Shown: positions 14,024-23,678 of the stretch, piece by piece
How positions within the stretch are numbered: the stretch's first letter is position 1
Layout of the letters: each line of letters starts with the position of its first letter
Source: Verrucomicrobiota bacterium
GTDB taxonomy: Bacteria > Verrucomicrobiota > Verrucomicrobiia > Opitutales > Opitutaceae
Direction of reading: 5' to 3'
Assembly: GCA_023457035.1 (NCBI GenBank)
Contig: JAEWNN010000034.1
Span: forward strand, 1-29,315
DNA length: 29,315 nucleotides
The notes under the pieces: model-generated
What the model was told of the DNA's origin: nothing
Databases searched by the model: none
The model's input: only the letters and a program-made list of their open reading frames with translations
Position numbers and translations under genes: made by a program

Positions 14024-16480
14024 TCAGTTGCTCGCGGTCGGCGCCACGCTGGAGCGTTCGTCGAGCAGCGCGCGCACACGGGTGAGCAGTTCCCGCGGCG
14101 TGAACGGCTTGCGCAGCACCTGGACCTGCTCGACCAGTCCGTTCTGCAGATGATGGTAGCTGTAGCCGGTGGCGAAGAGCACCGGCAGCTCCGGATCGCG
14201 CAGGCGCAGCGCATCGTGGGTGAGCCGGCCGTTGCGCCGCGGCATCACGACATCGAGGATGGCGAGGTGGATCGGCCCCGCGTGCGACTCGTGCAGCGCC
14301 AGCGCCTCGTCGCCATGGCGGGCGAGCAGCACCCGGTAGCCGGATTGCACCAACACGCGATTGGCGATGGCGAGCACCTGCTCATCGTCCTCGGCGATCA
14401 GAATCGTTTCGCCGCGTCCGTGCAGCGAGGTCAGGTCAGCCACCGGCTCCGCCGTCTCGGTCGGCGCCGTCGCCGGGGCGGCCGGCAGATGGAAGCGGAA
14501 GGTGGTGCCGAGCCCGACTTCCGAGTGCAGGTGGATGAAACCGCCGTGCTGGCGAACGATGGCGTACACCGTGGCCAAGCCTAGGCCCGTGCCGCGGCCC
14601 ACCTCCTTGGTCGAGAAGAACGGCTCGAAGATGCGATGCTGGAATTCCTCGGGGATGCCGCTGCCCTCGTCCGACACGGCGACCACCACCTGCGGGCCGG
14701 GATGGGCCTCGGGATGGGTCCGGCAGAACTCCTCGTCGATGTCCAGGCGCTCCATCGCGATGGTGATCCGCCCGCCGTCGGGCTGCGCGTCACGCGCGTT
14801 CACGCACAAATTGAGCAGCACCTGTTCGATGCGTCCCGGGTCCGCCAGCACCGTGAGCGGCTCCGCGGCGGGCTTGATCTCGAGCACGATGTCCTCGCCG
14901 ATGAGCCGCCGGAGCATGCGCGCGGTGTCCCCCACCAGCGCCCCGATCTCCACCGGCCGCAGCCGCAGCTCCTCGCGCCGGCTGAACGCGAGCAACTGCT
15001 GCACGAGGTTCACCGCACGCTCGCCCGCCCGCGCGATCTCGTCGAGCGAGCCCTGCACCGGGTGGCCGGCGGGCGCATCCATCGCGGCCATCGCCACATT
15101 GCCGGTGATGACCTGGAGGATGTTGTTGAAGTCGTGCGCGATCCCGCCGGCGAGCCGGCCCACCGCCTCCATCTTGCGCGACTGGACCAGCTGCTCCTCG
15201 AGCTCGAGCTCGTGGGAGATGTCGCGTTTGACCGCGACGTAGTGGGAAATGGCGCCGCGATCGTCGCGCAAGGGTGTGATGCAGGAGTTCTCGGTGTAGA
15301 TCTGCCCATCCTTGCGGCGATTCTGGATCCGGCCGCGCCACGCCCGGCCCGACGAGATGATCGACCACAGCTCGGCGTAGAACGCGGCGTCGTGCCGGCC
15401 GCTCTTGAGCATGCTCGGCGTCCGCCCGTGCACCTCGTGTCGCGAATAGCCCGTGATCGCCTCGAAGGCGCGGTTGACGTAGACGAAGCGCCCGGCGGCG
15501 TCGGTGATCACGACCGCCTCGCCGGCGTGGTTGAGCGCCGTCGCCAGCAAGCGGTTCTCCCGCTCGATCAGGCGGTAGTCGGACAGGTCGCGCACGATCG
15601 CGATGTAGACGCGCCGCCCGCTCTCGAGCGAACTGCTGAGCGACACCTCCGCATCGAACAGCCGGCCGTCCTTGCGCCGGTACATCCAGCGGAAGTGCTG
15701 CGGTTCGGTGAGCGCCGCCGCCGCCAGCAGCCGCGTCTCCTCCACGGAGGACTTGCCGTTGGCCTGCAGCTCCGGGCTCACGTCCGCCGGGCTGAGCCCG
15801 AGCAACTCCTCCGCACCGTAGCCGAACATCGCGCGGGCCTGGGCGTTGGCCTCGATCACCCGGCCGCCCTCGAGCAGCAACCCGGCGTCGCCCGAAAGCT
15901 CGAACAACGAGCGGAAATGGTCCTCGGCCACCCGCACCCGCTCGTCCGCCCGGTGCAGGCGCAGGCCCAGGTGCCTCCAATACACGACCACGGCGCACGC
16001 GAAGCCGAACAGGGCCAGCGATCCGGTGCCGGTGGCCGGGATGCGTTCCAGGGCCGACCAATGCACGGCCTGCCCGGCCGCCACCCCTCCGAGGACCAGC
16101 CCCACGAAACCATACACGCCCTGCCGAACCAGGCCGGCCGGCGTCACCGCGGCGAGCAGCACCGCCAGGAACGAGAGCAACAAGGTGTTGCCCGACAGCC
16201 CCGAGCGGAAGACCTCCGCGCCCGCCGTCGCCGCGAAACAAAGACTGTATGCGGCCGACCGCCCGCCGGCGGCGAGGCGCCCGCGGCACAACGCCACCAC
16301 GACACAGGCGCTCAGGAACACCGCCTGGGCCGCCAGGATCCAGCGGTCGGCCGACCGGCCGTCGTCGGGCAGGCCCAGCACGATCGCCACGAGGCCGACG
16401 ATGCTGAACGCCAGCAACAGCCGGTCGAAAGCCTCGACCACCGGGGGCACCGCGCCGGAAGAGGAGTCGCCCGCCTTCAT
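14024..16480 (-). CDS. Membrane hybrid histidine kinase (5-6 TM, PAS-PAS-HisKA-HATPase-receiver)
   Basis: An 818-residue protein. Several hydrophobic helices occupy residues ~18-175, with little periplasmic sequence, so ligand sensing within the membrane or by the PAS domains is likely. Two PAS domains follow (about 188-305 and 315-430). The phospho-acceptor His is in GGIAHDFNNIL (near 448). The ATPase has LLNLCVNARDAQPDGG (N box), DEGSGIP (G1) and GRGTGLGLATV (G2). The C-terminal receiver (about 690-810) has AEDDE, the phospho-Asp in LAILDVVMPRRNG (near 741) and the lysine in LRKPFTPREL. All catalytic residues are present. The HDFNN type is typical of kinases with a fused receiver. No partner regulator lies next to it; meaB downstream is probably unrelated. 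No ribosome-binding site is visible at 16480. Confidence 0.93.
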   Translation of the reverse strand: MKAGDSSSGAVPPVVEAFDRLLLAFSIVGLVAIVLGLPDDGRSADRWILAAQAVFLSACVVVALCRGRLAAGGRSAAYSLCFAATAGAEVFRSGLSGNTLLLSFLAVLLAAVTPAGLVRQGVYGFVGLVLGGVAAGQAVHWSALERIPATGTGSLALFGFACAVVVYWRHLGLRLHRADERVRVAEDHFRSLFELSGDAGLLLEGGRVIEANAQARAMFGYGAEELLGLSPADVSPELQANGKSSVEETRLLAAAALTEPQHFRWMYRRKDGRLFDAEVSLSSSLESGRRVYIAIVRDLSDYRLIERENRLLATALNHAGEAVVITDAAGRFVYVNRAFEAITGYSRHEVHGRTPSMLKSGRHDAAFYAELWSIISSGRAWRGRIQNRRKDGQIYTENSCITPLRDDRGAISHYVAVKRDISHELELEEQLVQSRKMEAVGRLAGGIAHDFNNILQVITGNVAMAAMDAPAGHPVQGSLDEIARAGERAVNLVQQLLAFSRREELRLRPVEIGALVGDTARMLRRLIGEDIVLEIKPAAEPLTVLADPGRIEQVLLNLCVNARDAQPDGGRITIAMERLDIDEEFCRTHPEAHPGPQVVVAVSDEGSGIPEEFQHRIFEPFFSTKEVGRGTGLGLATVYAIVRQHGGFIHLHSEVGLGTTFRFHLPAAPATAPTETAEPVADLTSLHGRGETILIAEDDEQVLAIANRVLVQSGYRVLLARHGDEALALHESHAGPIHLAILDVVMPRRNGRLTHDALRLRDPELPVLFATGYSYHHLQNGLVEQVQVLRKPFTPRELLTRVRALLDERSSVAPTASN

Positions 16481-16659
16481 ACGCCCGCCCCCCTGTCGGC
16501 AGGGATGCGGGGCGCGCGCGGCGGCACCGCGGCCGGAGGGCCGATCTGGCGATCCGTGGCCATCGGCGATCAGCGTGTCTCGCTGCGACGACTACCGCCG
16601 CGGTCGGCCGTGGAACGGCCGTCGGGAGACGGCGCGCCGGGGGCGCGCTCGCGATCTTC

Positions 16660-16739
16660 GATGGAGGGACAGGGAAGGGACCAAGTGCTCATGTGGGTGG
16701 GCCTTGCGATCTTCGGCCACCCCTTCCCTTCGGTCCATC
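16660..16739. repeat. Interrupted inverted repeat upstream of the hybrid kinase
   Basis: GATGGA (16660) pairs with TCCATC (16734), and GGGAAGGG (16672) pairs with CCCTTCCC (16721). An internal loop of 5-6 bases separates the two stems, and the apical loop is about 41 bases. It lies 180 bases upstream of the kinase start on the opposite strand. Its role is unknown; a 5'-leader structure is one possibility. Confidence 0.45.
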
Positions 16740-16855
16740 ACAAGTGTTCTTGAACGGCAAAAATGAGTGAAAACACCCATTCCACTTTTCGGATGCCGAC
16801 CGAGCAAAACGGGGCCGCGCCCGGGGCCTTCACCCCGCCGCCGCAGAATCCGCGG

Positions 16856-16984
16856 CTATCCGCGACGGCAGATGCGGGCCAGCCACAGCGCCGCGACGCT
16901 CGCCAGCACGGCGATCACCTGCAGCCAGAGCATGAAGCGGGGCACTTCGGCGTGGATGGCGCTGGTGTGGCGTGGGTGCAACAT
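16856..16984 (-). CDS. Possible small single-pass membrane protein (42 aa)
   Basis: The frame starting at ATG 16984 gives 42 residues: a polar N-terminus (MLHPRHTSAIHAEVPRF), one clear hydrophobic helix (about residues 18-36, MLWLQVIAVLASVAALWLA) and a basic end (RICRRG) consistent with the positive-inside rule. The frame stays open upstream to 17209, but that part is Gly/Pro/Ala-rich and unlike protein. The downstream part has a coherent membrane topology rare among shadow frames. AGAGG occurs about 12-15 bases upstream of the ATG, a weak ribosome-binding site. Function is unknown. Coding status is uncertain because the frame is short. Confidence 0.35.
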   Translation of the reverse strand: MLHPRHTSAIHAEVPRFMLWLQVIAVLASVAALWLARICRRG

Positions 16985-17105
16985 GGCGGTGGGGTACTGC
17001 CTCTTCTCGGCGAAACGTCGCACCGACTGAAGCCCCGAACCAGCGCCGCGCGGTTTTTCACACGGCTTTGCGGGCCCCGCCGGGTGAACACCCCGGTTTC
17101 CGCCG

Positions 17106-17131
17106 CCCGCACCCCACCCGCCGGGTGCGGG
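17106..17131. repeat. Perfect palindrome CCCGCACCC / GGGTGCGGG
   Basis: 9-bp arms with an eight-base loop lie about 100 bases past the pheA stop on the minus-strand transcript. There is no T-tract on either side. It may be a 3'-end structure for scpB-pheA or a REP-like hairpin. A second, shorter stem (GGGTG-AA-CACCC) lies beside it near 17082-17093. Confidence 0.45.
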
Positions 17132-17230
17132 TCCGCCCCCAGCGGGCGCGGGAGGACTTCCCGCGGTGCCTGCGGTGGCGGGTTTTGCCGGCCCGGAGTC
17201 CGGCACCACGGGAGAGCGCCGCGCCCGGCC

Positions 17231-18310
17231 TCAGGGCAGCACGATCGGGTAGCTGCCGAGCCACTTCACCAGCGGGCAGAACTTCTTCAGCTCCGCCACG
17301 GCCTCGCGCATCCGCGGATCGTCGTAGTGCCCCGCGACATCGATGAAGAAGTAGTAGTCCCAGGCGCGCTTCTTGGTCGGGCGCGACTCGATCTTCGTCA
17401 GGCTCAGGCCGCGCTCGGAGAACGGGGAGAGCATCCGCAGCAGCGAGCCGGAATGCGACGCCTCGTCGCCGAGCGAGATGATGAAGGTGCTCACATCGCG
17501 CCCCGGTCCGGCCGTGCCGGAGGATTGGCGACCGATGATGAAGAAACGGGTCGTGTTGCCGCGCACATCCTCGATGTCGCGGGCGAGGATCGGCACCTGG
17601 TGGTGGTTCGCGGCCAGCTCGTTGGCCACGGCGGCGGCGCCGGGCTCGTCCTTGGCGATCTGCACCGCGCGCGCCGTGCTCGGGGCGTCGCAGGGCTGGG
17701 CGCCGGGCAGGTGCCGCTGGAGCCAGTGGCGGCACTGCGCCAGCGCCTGATCCTTCGAATACACCTTCGTGATCCGTTCCAGCGGCTCGGCGGAGATCAG
17801 GCAGTAGGCGATCTCGAGATAGCTCTGGGCCACGATCTTCAGCTCGGTCTCGACGAAAAGGTCGAGCGCGTCGCGCACCGAGCCCTCGGTGGAGTTCTCC
17901 ACCGGGATCACCCCGTAGTCGGCCTCGCCCTTGTCGACCGCGGCGAAGATGTCGGCGAAGGTCGCCATGCCCTGGTACTCGACGCTGGCGCCGAACTTCT
18001 GCAGCGCGGCCTGGTGGCTATTGGTCGCCTCCGGCCCGAGGTAGGCGATCTTGAGCGGCTGCTCGAGCGCGATCGCCGCCGACATGATCTCGCGGTAGAT
18101 CGCGCGCAGCGCCGGCTCGCCGATCGGGCCGGCGTTGCGCTCGCAGACCTTGCGAAACACCGCCTCCTCGCGTTCGGCCACGTAGATCGGGCCGCCGGTC
18201 TGGCGTTTCAGCCGACCGATCTCGGCGGCGAGCGTCAGACGCCGGTTAAGCGCCTCGACAATCTGGTGGTCGAGCGCGTCGATCTGCTGGCGGCAATCGT
18301 CGATGTTCAT
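17231..18310 (-). CDS. pheA: Bifunctional chorismate mutase / prephenate dehydratase (P-protein)
   Basis: A 359-residue cytosolic enzyme that converts chorismate to prephenate and then phenylpyruvate for phenylalanine. The chorismate mutase (AroQ type) spans residues 1-85, with CRQQIDALD, NRRLTLAAEIGRLK and AEREEAVF matching the catalytic Arg/Lys pattern. The dehydratase runs ~88-265 with LGPEATNSHQAA, VIPVENSTEGSV and the catalytic TRF triad in GNTTRFFIIG (254-256). The ACT regulatory domain (about 275-355) has the phenylalanine-binding GSLLRML and ESRP (308-311), so feedback inhibition by phenylalanine is likely. The long upstream extension of the frame is out-of-frame scpB; ATG 18310 lies 10 bases after the scpB stop, suggesting an scpB-pheA operon. 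With tyrA-aroA it supplies both aromatic branches. Confidence 0.96.
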   Translation of the reverse strand: MNIDDCRQQIDALDHQIVEALNRRLTLAAEIGRLKRQTGGPIYVAEREEAVFRKVCERNAGPIGEPALRAIYREIMSAAIALEQPLKIAYLGPEATNSHQAALQKFGASVEYQGMATFADIFAAVDKGEADYGVIPVENSTEGSVRDALDLFVETELKIVAQSYLEIAYCLISAEPLERITKVYSKDQALAQCRHWLQRHLPGAQPCDAPSTARAVQIAKDEPGAAAVANELAANHHQVPILARDIEDVRGNTTRFFIIGRQSSGTAGPGRDVSTFIISLGDEASHSGSLLRMLSPFSERGLSLTKIESRPTKKRAWDYYFFIDVAGHYDDPRMREAVAELKKFCPLVKWLGSYPIVLP

Positions 18311-18320
18311 GCGCGAAAGG

Positions 18321-19328
18321 TCAGCCGGCGGGCGGGTTCTGCGGTTCCGGCGCGGCGGACGCGGGGGCGTCACCGGCGGACGGATCCGCCGGGGCGGGCT
18401 CAAGCCCGTCCGGGACGGCGGGCGCCCCAGGCGCGGGCTCGTCGACCGGCTCCTCGGCCGGCTCGAGCGGGAGCTCCGCGGTTTCGAGGCCCACCTCCTT
18501 GTCGCCCACCTGCGCCGGGTTCTCCGACTGCCGGAGCCAGTCGTCGATCTGCCGGTTGGAGAGCACATCGGAGGCGGGCAGCTCGGCCAGCGACTTGATG
18601 CCGACAAACTCGAGGAACTCGTCCGTGGTGCCGAATTGGATCGGGCGGCCGGGCAACTCGGCGCGGCCGGCCACATAGATCAGGCCGCGTTCGAGCAGCT
18701 TGTTCACGCCGGCCTCGGCCGACACGCCGCGGATCGTCTCGATCTCGCCCCGGGTCACCGGCTGGCGGTACGCGACCACGGCGAGCGTCTCCAGCGCCGC
18801 CTGGCTCAGGCGCACCGGCGGCGGCTCGTCGCGCAGCAGGCGCACCCAGCGGGCGGTCTTCGGATTGGTGACGAGGCGGTAGCCGTTGCTCCCCTCGATG
18901 AGGAAAAAGACTTCGTCGCGCGCCCGCAGGTCGGCGGCGATGGCATCCATCGCCTCGCGGATCTGCGCGCCGGTGATGAGCGAGGGAACCTCCGCGTAAA
19001 ACTCCGGATCGGTCTCCGCGGTCGAAAGCCCGAGCGTGACCTCGGCCCCCGGGTCGGCGGGTGCGGCGGACTCGGTGCCCGGCGCCGGCTCGACCACGGG
19101 CATCCCCTCGACCACCGCGACCGGCTCGGCCGCCGCCTCGGCGACAGGGGCTTCGACCGGAGCCTCGGCCACCGGCTCACCGGCGGAGGGCTCCGGTTTC
19201 AGCTTGGCCAGCAGATCGGCCTCCTGCGCGTGGAAGCGCGTGAGGGTATCCTGGATTTCCTTGATCGTGAGCGGACCGCTCGAGGCAAACAGCAGCGCGC
19301 GGAGGACTTTCTGGAGATTGAATGCCAT
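18321..19328 (-). CDS. scpB: Segregation and condensation protein B with low-complexity insertion
   Basis: A 335-residue protein, against about 190-200 for typical ScpB, a winged-helix partner of SMC-ScpA in chromosome condensation. The N-terminal helix (MAFNLQKVLRALLFASSGPLTIKEI) is typical. Residues ~38-118 are an Ala/Pro/Glu/Val-rich insertion within the first winged-helix domain. The domain resumes at GAQIREAMDAI. The second domain has the family block LSQAALETLAVVAYRQPVTRGEIETIRGV, VNKLLERGLIYVAGRAELPGRPIQFGTTDEFLEFVGI. A further ~75-residue Pro/Ala/Glu-rich tail follows. The start at 19328 matches the family N-terminus; ATG 19370 is an alternative. It diverges from ilvD over ~126 bases. 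scpA is not in the window. Confidence 0.9.
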   Translation of the reverse strand: MAFNLQKVLRALLFASSGPLTIKEIQDTLTRFHAQEADLLAKLKPEPSAGEPVAEAPVEAPVAEAAAEPVAVVEGMPVVEPAPGTESAAPADPGAEVTLGLSTAETDPEFYAEVPSLITGAQIREAMDAIAADLRARDEVFFLIEGSNGYRLVTNPKTARWVRLLRDEPPPVRLSQAALETLAVVAYRQPVTRGEIETIRGVSAEAGVNKLLERGLIYVAGRAELPGRPIQFGTTDEFLEFVGIKSLAELPASDVLSNRQIDDWLRQSENPAQVGDKEVGLETAELPLEPAEEPVDEPAPGAPAVPDGLEPAPADPSAGDAPASAAPEPQNPPAG

Positions 19329-19454
19329 GCGGTTCGGAGGCGATGGGTCGAGCGCAGGTGTTTGGGTCATGGCGGGCTTGCGGGCAACGCATTTGTTTCC
19401 GAGATTCCGCGTCCCCGCCCCCCTCCGAAACCGTCCGCCACCACCGTCCTGCCC

Positions 19455-21167
<1,713 letters not shown>

Positions 21168-21483
21168 GCGGGCCAGATGTCGTGGGCGGGGATTCTCACG
21201 TCAGATCAAGCGGCGCCGCGCATCTCCCCCGCCCGGCTGTCGGGCACGAACCTTGGGACTCCCTTCGGGGAGGGACGGCGCTCCGAGCCGTCCGCGGACG
21301 CCGGCGAAGCGGCGTCCCTACCATGCTAAGGCCGACTGCTCGGTACGGATTTTGGGGGGCAGAGCGAACCCCGCACTTTCGCTCGCCAGCGGTCGCGCGG
21401 ACCGGCAATTTCGCCGCTCCAACTCCCCGGTCGTCGACCGACGCCCGTTTGTCATTCCCCCTCGGTCCCTCATCCTTCCCGCC
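21168..21483. other. Intergenic stretch between ilvD and pgi holding a REP-like element
   Basis: No gene is seen. GGGCGGGG (21184) and CCCCGCCC (21227) form an 8-bp inverted repeat with a 35-base loop shortly after the ilvD stop; with no T-run it is a doubtful terminator. The REP-like copy B occupies 21260-21333. The pgi promoter should lie between 21334 and 21483, but I cannot assign one. Confidence 0.55.
21260..21333. repeat. REP-like palindromic element, copy B
   Basis: An imperfect inverted repeat (left arm GAGGGACGGCGCT, right arm AGCGGCGTCCCTAC), with GCCGTCC/GGACGCC in the inner part. It matches copy A at 454-527 along ~74 bases with about a dozen substitutions and no visible gap, including flanking CTCCCTTC and CATG words. 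Several substitutions are transitions. Both copies lie in intergenic DNA upstream of a housekeeping gene, in the same orientation. Confidence 0.7.
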
Positions 21484-23055
21484 ATGTCCTGGTCCCGTTT
21501 CACCTCGCTGTCCTTCCACGACGAACGCCTCGCGTTCACGCTCGACCTGAGCCGCATGGGCTTCGACTCCGAAGCCCTCGATATCCTGGAGCCCAAGTTC
21601 CAGCAGGTCTTCGACGACATGGCCATGCTCGAGCAGGGCGCCATCGCCAACCCCGACGAGCAGCGCATGGTCGGCCACTACTGGCTGCGCTCCCCCGGCC
21701 TCGCCCCCACGCCCGAGATCAAGACCGCAATCTCCGACGCCCTCACCCGTATCCAGGATTTCGCCGGCCGCGTGCACCGCGGCGAGGTCGCCGGCCCGCG
21801 CGGGCCCTTCAAGCACGTGCTCGTCATCGGCATCGGAGGCTCCGCGCTCGGGCCGCAGTTCGTGCGCGAGGCCCTCGGCCACCCGCAGACCGACAAGATG
21901 GCCGTGTGGTTCTTCGACAACACCGATCCCGACGGTATGGACACCGTGCTCGCCGCGCTCGCCGGCAAGCTCCACGAGACCGTCGCTCTCGTCATCTCCA
22001 AGTCCGGTGGCACCGTCGAAACGCGCAACGGCATGCTCGAGGCCGCCGCCGCCTTCAAGGCCGCCGGCCTGAACTACCCGCGGCACTTCGTCGCCGTCAC
22101 CGGCGAGGGCTCGAAGCTCGACAAGATCGCCGAAGGCGAAGGCTGGCTCGCCCGGTTCCCGATGTGGGACTGGGTCGGCGGCCGCACCAGCGAATTGGGG
22201 CCGGTGGGTCTGTTGCCCGCCGCGCTGCAGGGGCTCGACGTCGGTGAGCTGCTCTCCGGCGCCGCCGCGATGGACCAGCTCACCCGCACCGCGAAGTTGC
22301 GCGAGAACCCCGCCGCCCTGCTCGCCGCCGCGTGGTACCTCGCCACCAAGGGCGCCGGCGAGAAGGACATGGTCGTCCTCCCCTACAAGGACCGCCTGCT
22401 GCTCTTCTCGCGCTACCTCCAGCAGCTCATCATGGAGTCGCTCGGCAAGGAGCTCGACCTCGCCGGCCGCGTCGTCAACCAGGGCATCGCCGTCTACGGC
22501 AACAAGGGCTCCAGCGACCAGCACGCCTACGTCCAGCAACTGCGCGAGGGCGTGAACAACTTCTTCGTCACCTTCATCGAGGTCCTGCGCGACCGCGCCG
22601 GCGACTCCCTCGAGGTCGAGCCCGGCATCACCTCCGGCGACTACCTCCAAGGCTTCTACCTCGGCACCCGCGACGCCCTCGCCGAGAAGAACCGCGAATC
22701 GCTCACCATCACCGTGCCCGACGTCTCCCCGCGGACCGTCGGCCTGCTCGTCGCCCTCTACGAGCGCGCGGTCGGCTTCTACGCCTCGTTGGTCAACATC
22801 AACGCCTACCACCAGCCCGGCGTAGAGGCCGGCAAGAAGGCCGCCACCGGCATCATCGCGCTCAAGAAGAAGATCACCGCCGCCCTCGCCGCCGATCCCG
22901 GCACCGCCCTCACCGCCGAGGCCCTCGCCAACCGTCTGGGTGCCGATGCCGAGCCCGTCTTCAAGATCCTCGAACACCTCGCCGCCAACCCCCAGTCCGG
23001 CGTGACCCGCCAGCGCGGCGCCGTCTGGCACCAGGCGACGTACACGAAGAACTGA
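21484..23055 (+). CDS. pgi: Glucose-6-phosphate isomerase
   Basis: A 523-residue enzyme interconverting glucose-6-phosphate and fructose-6-phosphate in glycolysis. SIS-fold motifs are VLVIGIGGSALGPQF (about residues 112-126), VISKSGGTVETRNG (near 170-183), the GGRTSELG active-site loop near 230-237 and GSSDQHAYVQQLREG near 341-355. The C-terminal ~60 residues (KKATGIIALKKKITAAL onward) form an extra helical segment. The upstream part of the frame (21253-21483) lies over the REP-like element and carries no homology, so ATG 21484 is chosen. No ribosome-binding site is evident. A strong terminator 38 bases downstream ends the unit. Confidence 0.95.
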   Translation: MSWSRFTSLSFHDERLAFTLDLSRMGFDSEALDILEPKFQQVFDDMAMLEQGAIANPDEQRMVGHYWLRSPGLAPTPEIKTAISDALTRIQDFAGRVHRGEVAGPRGPFKHVLVIGIGGSALGPQFVREALGHPQTDKMAVWFFDNTDPDGMDTVLAALAGKLHETVALVISKSGGTVETRNGMLEAAAAFKAAGLNYPRHFVAVTGEGSKLDKIAEGEGWLARFPMWDWVGGRTSELGPVGLLPAALQGLDVGELLSGAAAMDQLTRTAKLRENPAALLAAAWYLATKGAGEKDMVVLPYKDRLLLFSRYLQQLIMESLGKELDLAGRVVNQGIAVYGNKGSSDQHAYVQQLREGVNNFFVTFIEVLRDRAGDSLEVEPGITSGDYLQGFYLGTRDALAEKNRESLTITVPDVSPRTVGLLVALYERAVGFYASLVNINAYHQPGVEAGKKAATGIIALKKKITAALAADPGTALTAEALANRLGADAEPVFKILEHLAANPQSGVTRQRGAVWHQATYTKN

Positions 23056-23092
23056 GCCGGCGTTTCGCCGTCAACTGCGGCGACACTTCCCG

Positions 23093-23124
23093 AGGGCGGG
23101 GCGCGCAAGCGCCCCGCCTTTTTT
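23093..23124 (+). terminator. Intrinsic terminator of pgi
   Basis: A perfect 9-bp stem GGCGGGGCG / CGCCCCGCC with a six-base loop is followed by TTTTTT. It can be extended by A-T and G-T pairs. It sits 38 bases past the pgi stop and separates pgi from the signalling cluster. Confidence 0.92.
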
Positions 23125-23318
23125 CCGCCCGCCCCGGAGCAACGCCTCGCAGCCGCGGCCCTTCTCACGGTCCGGAAGGCCCCGTGGCCCACCGCCGGGG
23201 GGACGTCCCCGGCCCGGCCCTCCCGCCCCCGGTTGCGACGCACCCTAAACTTCTCGGGGTTCGACCCGATGAGAGGGGGCATGCCGCACCGGAGCAGCTC
23301 CGCCCGGCACACCACACC

Positions 23319-23678
23319 ATGGCTCTGCTGGACATCGATTCATTGACCCCGGGCATGAAGGTCGGGAAGGACGTCATCGAGGCGTCCGGCCAAGTGCTCC
23401 TGCGGTCCGGTACCGAGATCACCGAGAAGCACCTGCGCGTGCTCCGCTCGTGGGGCGTCCAGCAGGTCGATATCGAGGGTCCCACCCCGCCCGACTCCGA
23501 GGAGACGCTCCTGCTGCGCGCCTCCCCCGAGTTGCTCGACCGCGCCCACGCCGCCATCGCCACCCGTTTCCAGCACACCGATCCCGCCCACCCGGCCGTC
23601 GCCGAGCTCATGCGCTTGGCCATCCGCGCCGAGCTCCGGCTCCATCTGCCTCCCGCGCCCCCCCCTCCCGCCGCATGA
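23319..23678 (+). CDS. Small DUF3391-like domain protein opening the signalling cluster
   Basis: A 119-residue soluble protein. Residues 7-53 (DSLTPGMKVGKDVIEASGQVLLRSGTEITEKHLRVLRSWGVQQVDI, given in parts: L-T-P-G-M, G-Q-V-L-L-R-S-G, I-T-E-K-H-L-R-V-L-R) form the beta-rich segment often found next to HD-GYP domains. It usually occurs fused to them, so a free-standing copy is notable. The C-terminal part has a helical stretch and a Pro-rich end. The same pattern recurs at the C-terminus of the response regulator at the other end of the cluster. The stop overlaps the HDOD start (ATGA). ATG 23319 begins 195 bases after the pgi terminator, so the cluster promoter should lie in 23125-23318. Function is unknown; an adaptor role is inference. 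Confidence 0.75.
   Translation: MALLDIDSLTPGMKVGKDVIEASGQVLLRSGTEITEKHLRVLRSWGVQQVDIEGPTPPDSEETLLLRASPELLDRAHAAIATRFQHTDPAHPAVAELMRLAIRAELRLHLPPAPPPPAA

Larger units (their letters stand above)
16481..17230. other. Mostly non-coding stretch between the hybrid kinase and pheA
   Basis: Apart from one possible 42-residue membrane protein (16856-16984, minus), I see no credible gene. Structures present are a long interrupted inverted repeat (16660-16739), a short hairpin with one mismatch (AATGAGTG/CACCCATT, about 16762-16783) and a perfect 9-bp palindrome (17106-17131). The ten-base word GCGATCTTCG occurs twice, at 16651 and 16706. The promoter of the hybrid kinase should lie at the left end of this stretch. 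Confidence 0.5.

Noticed and set aside
13939..14214. N-terminal extension of MeaB to 14214
   Set aside because: It overlaps the 3' end of the hybrid kinase gene and is Cys/Arg/Ser-rich with no family similarity.
16763..18598. Plus-strand open frame of 611 codons over pheA
   Set aside because: Antisense to a complete, motif-rich PheA; the translation is Arg/Gly-rich with no recognisable domain.
18303..19454. Long plus-strand extension upstream of ilvD
   Set aside because: It is antisense to scpB and lacks homology. IlvD similarity begins after ATG 19455.
21184..21234. GC-rich inverted repeat after ilvD as a terminator
   Set aside because: The loop is about 35 bases and no T-tract follows, unlike the clear terminators of greA and pgi.
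21196..23031. Minus-strand open frame of 611 codons opposite pgi
   Set aside because: Mirror of pgi codon bias (Gly/Glu/Val/Asp-rich translation); pgi on the plus strand has all active-site motifs.
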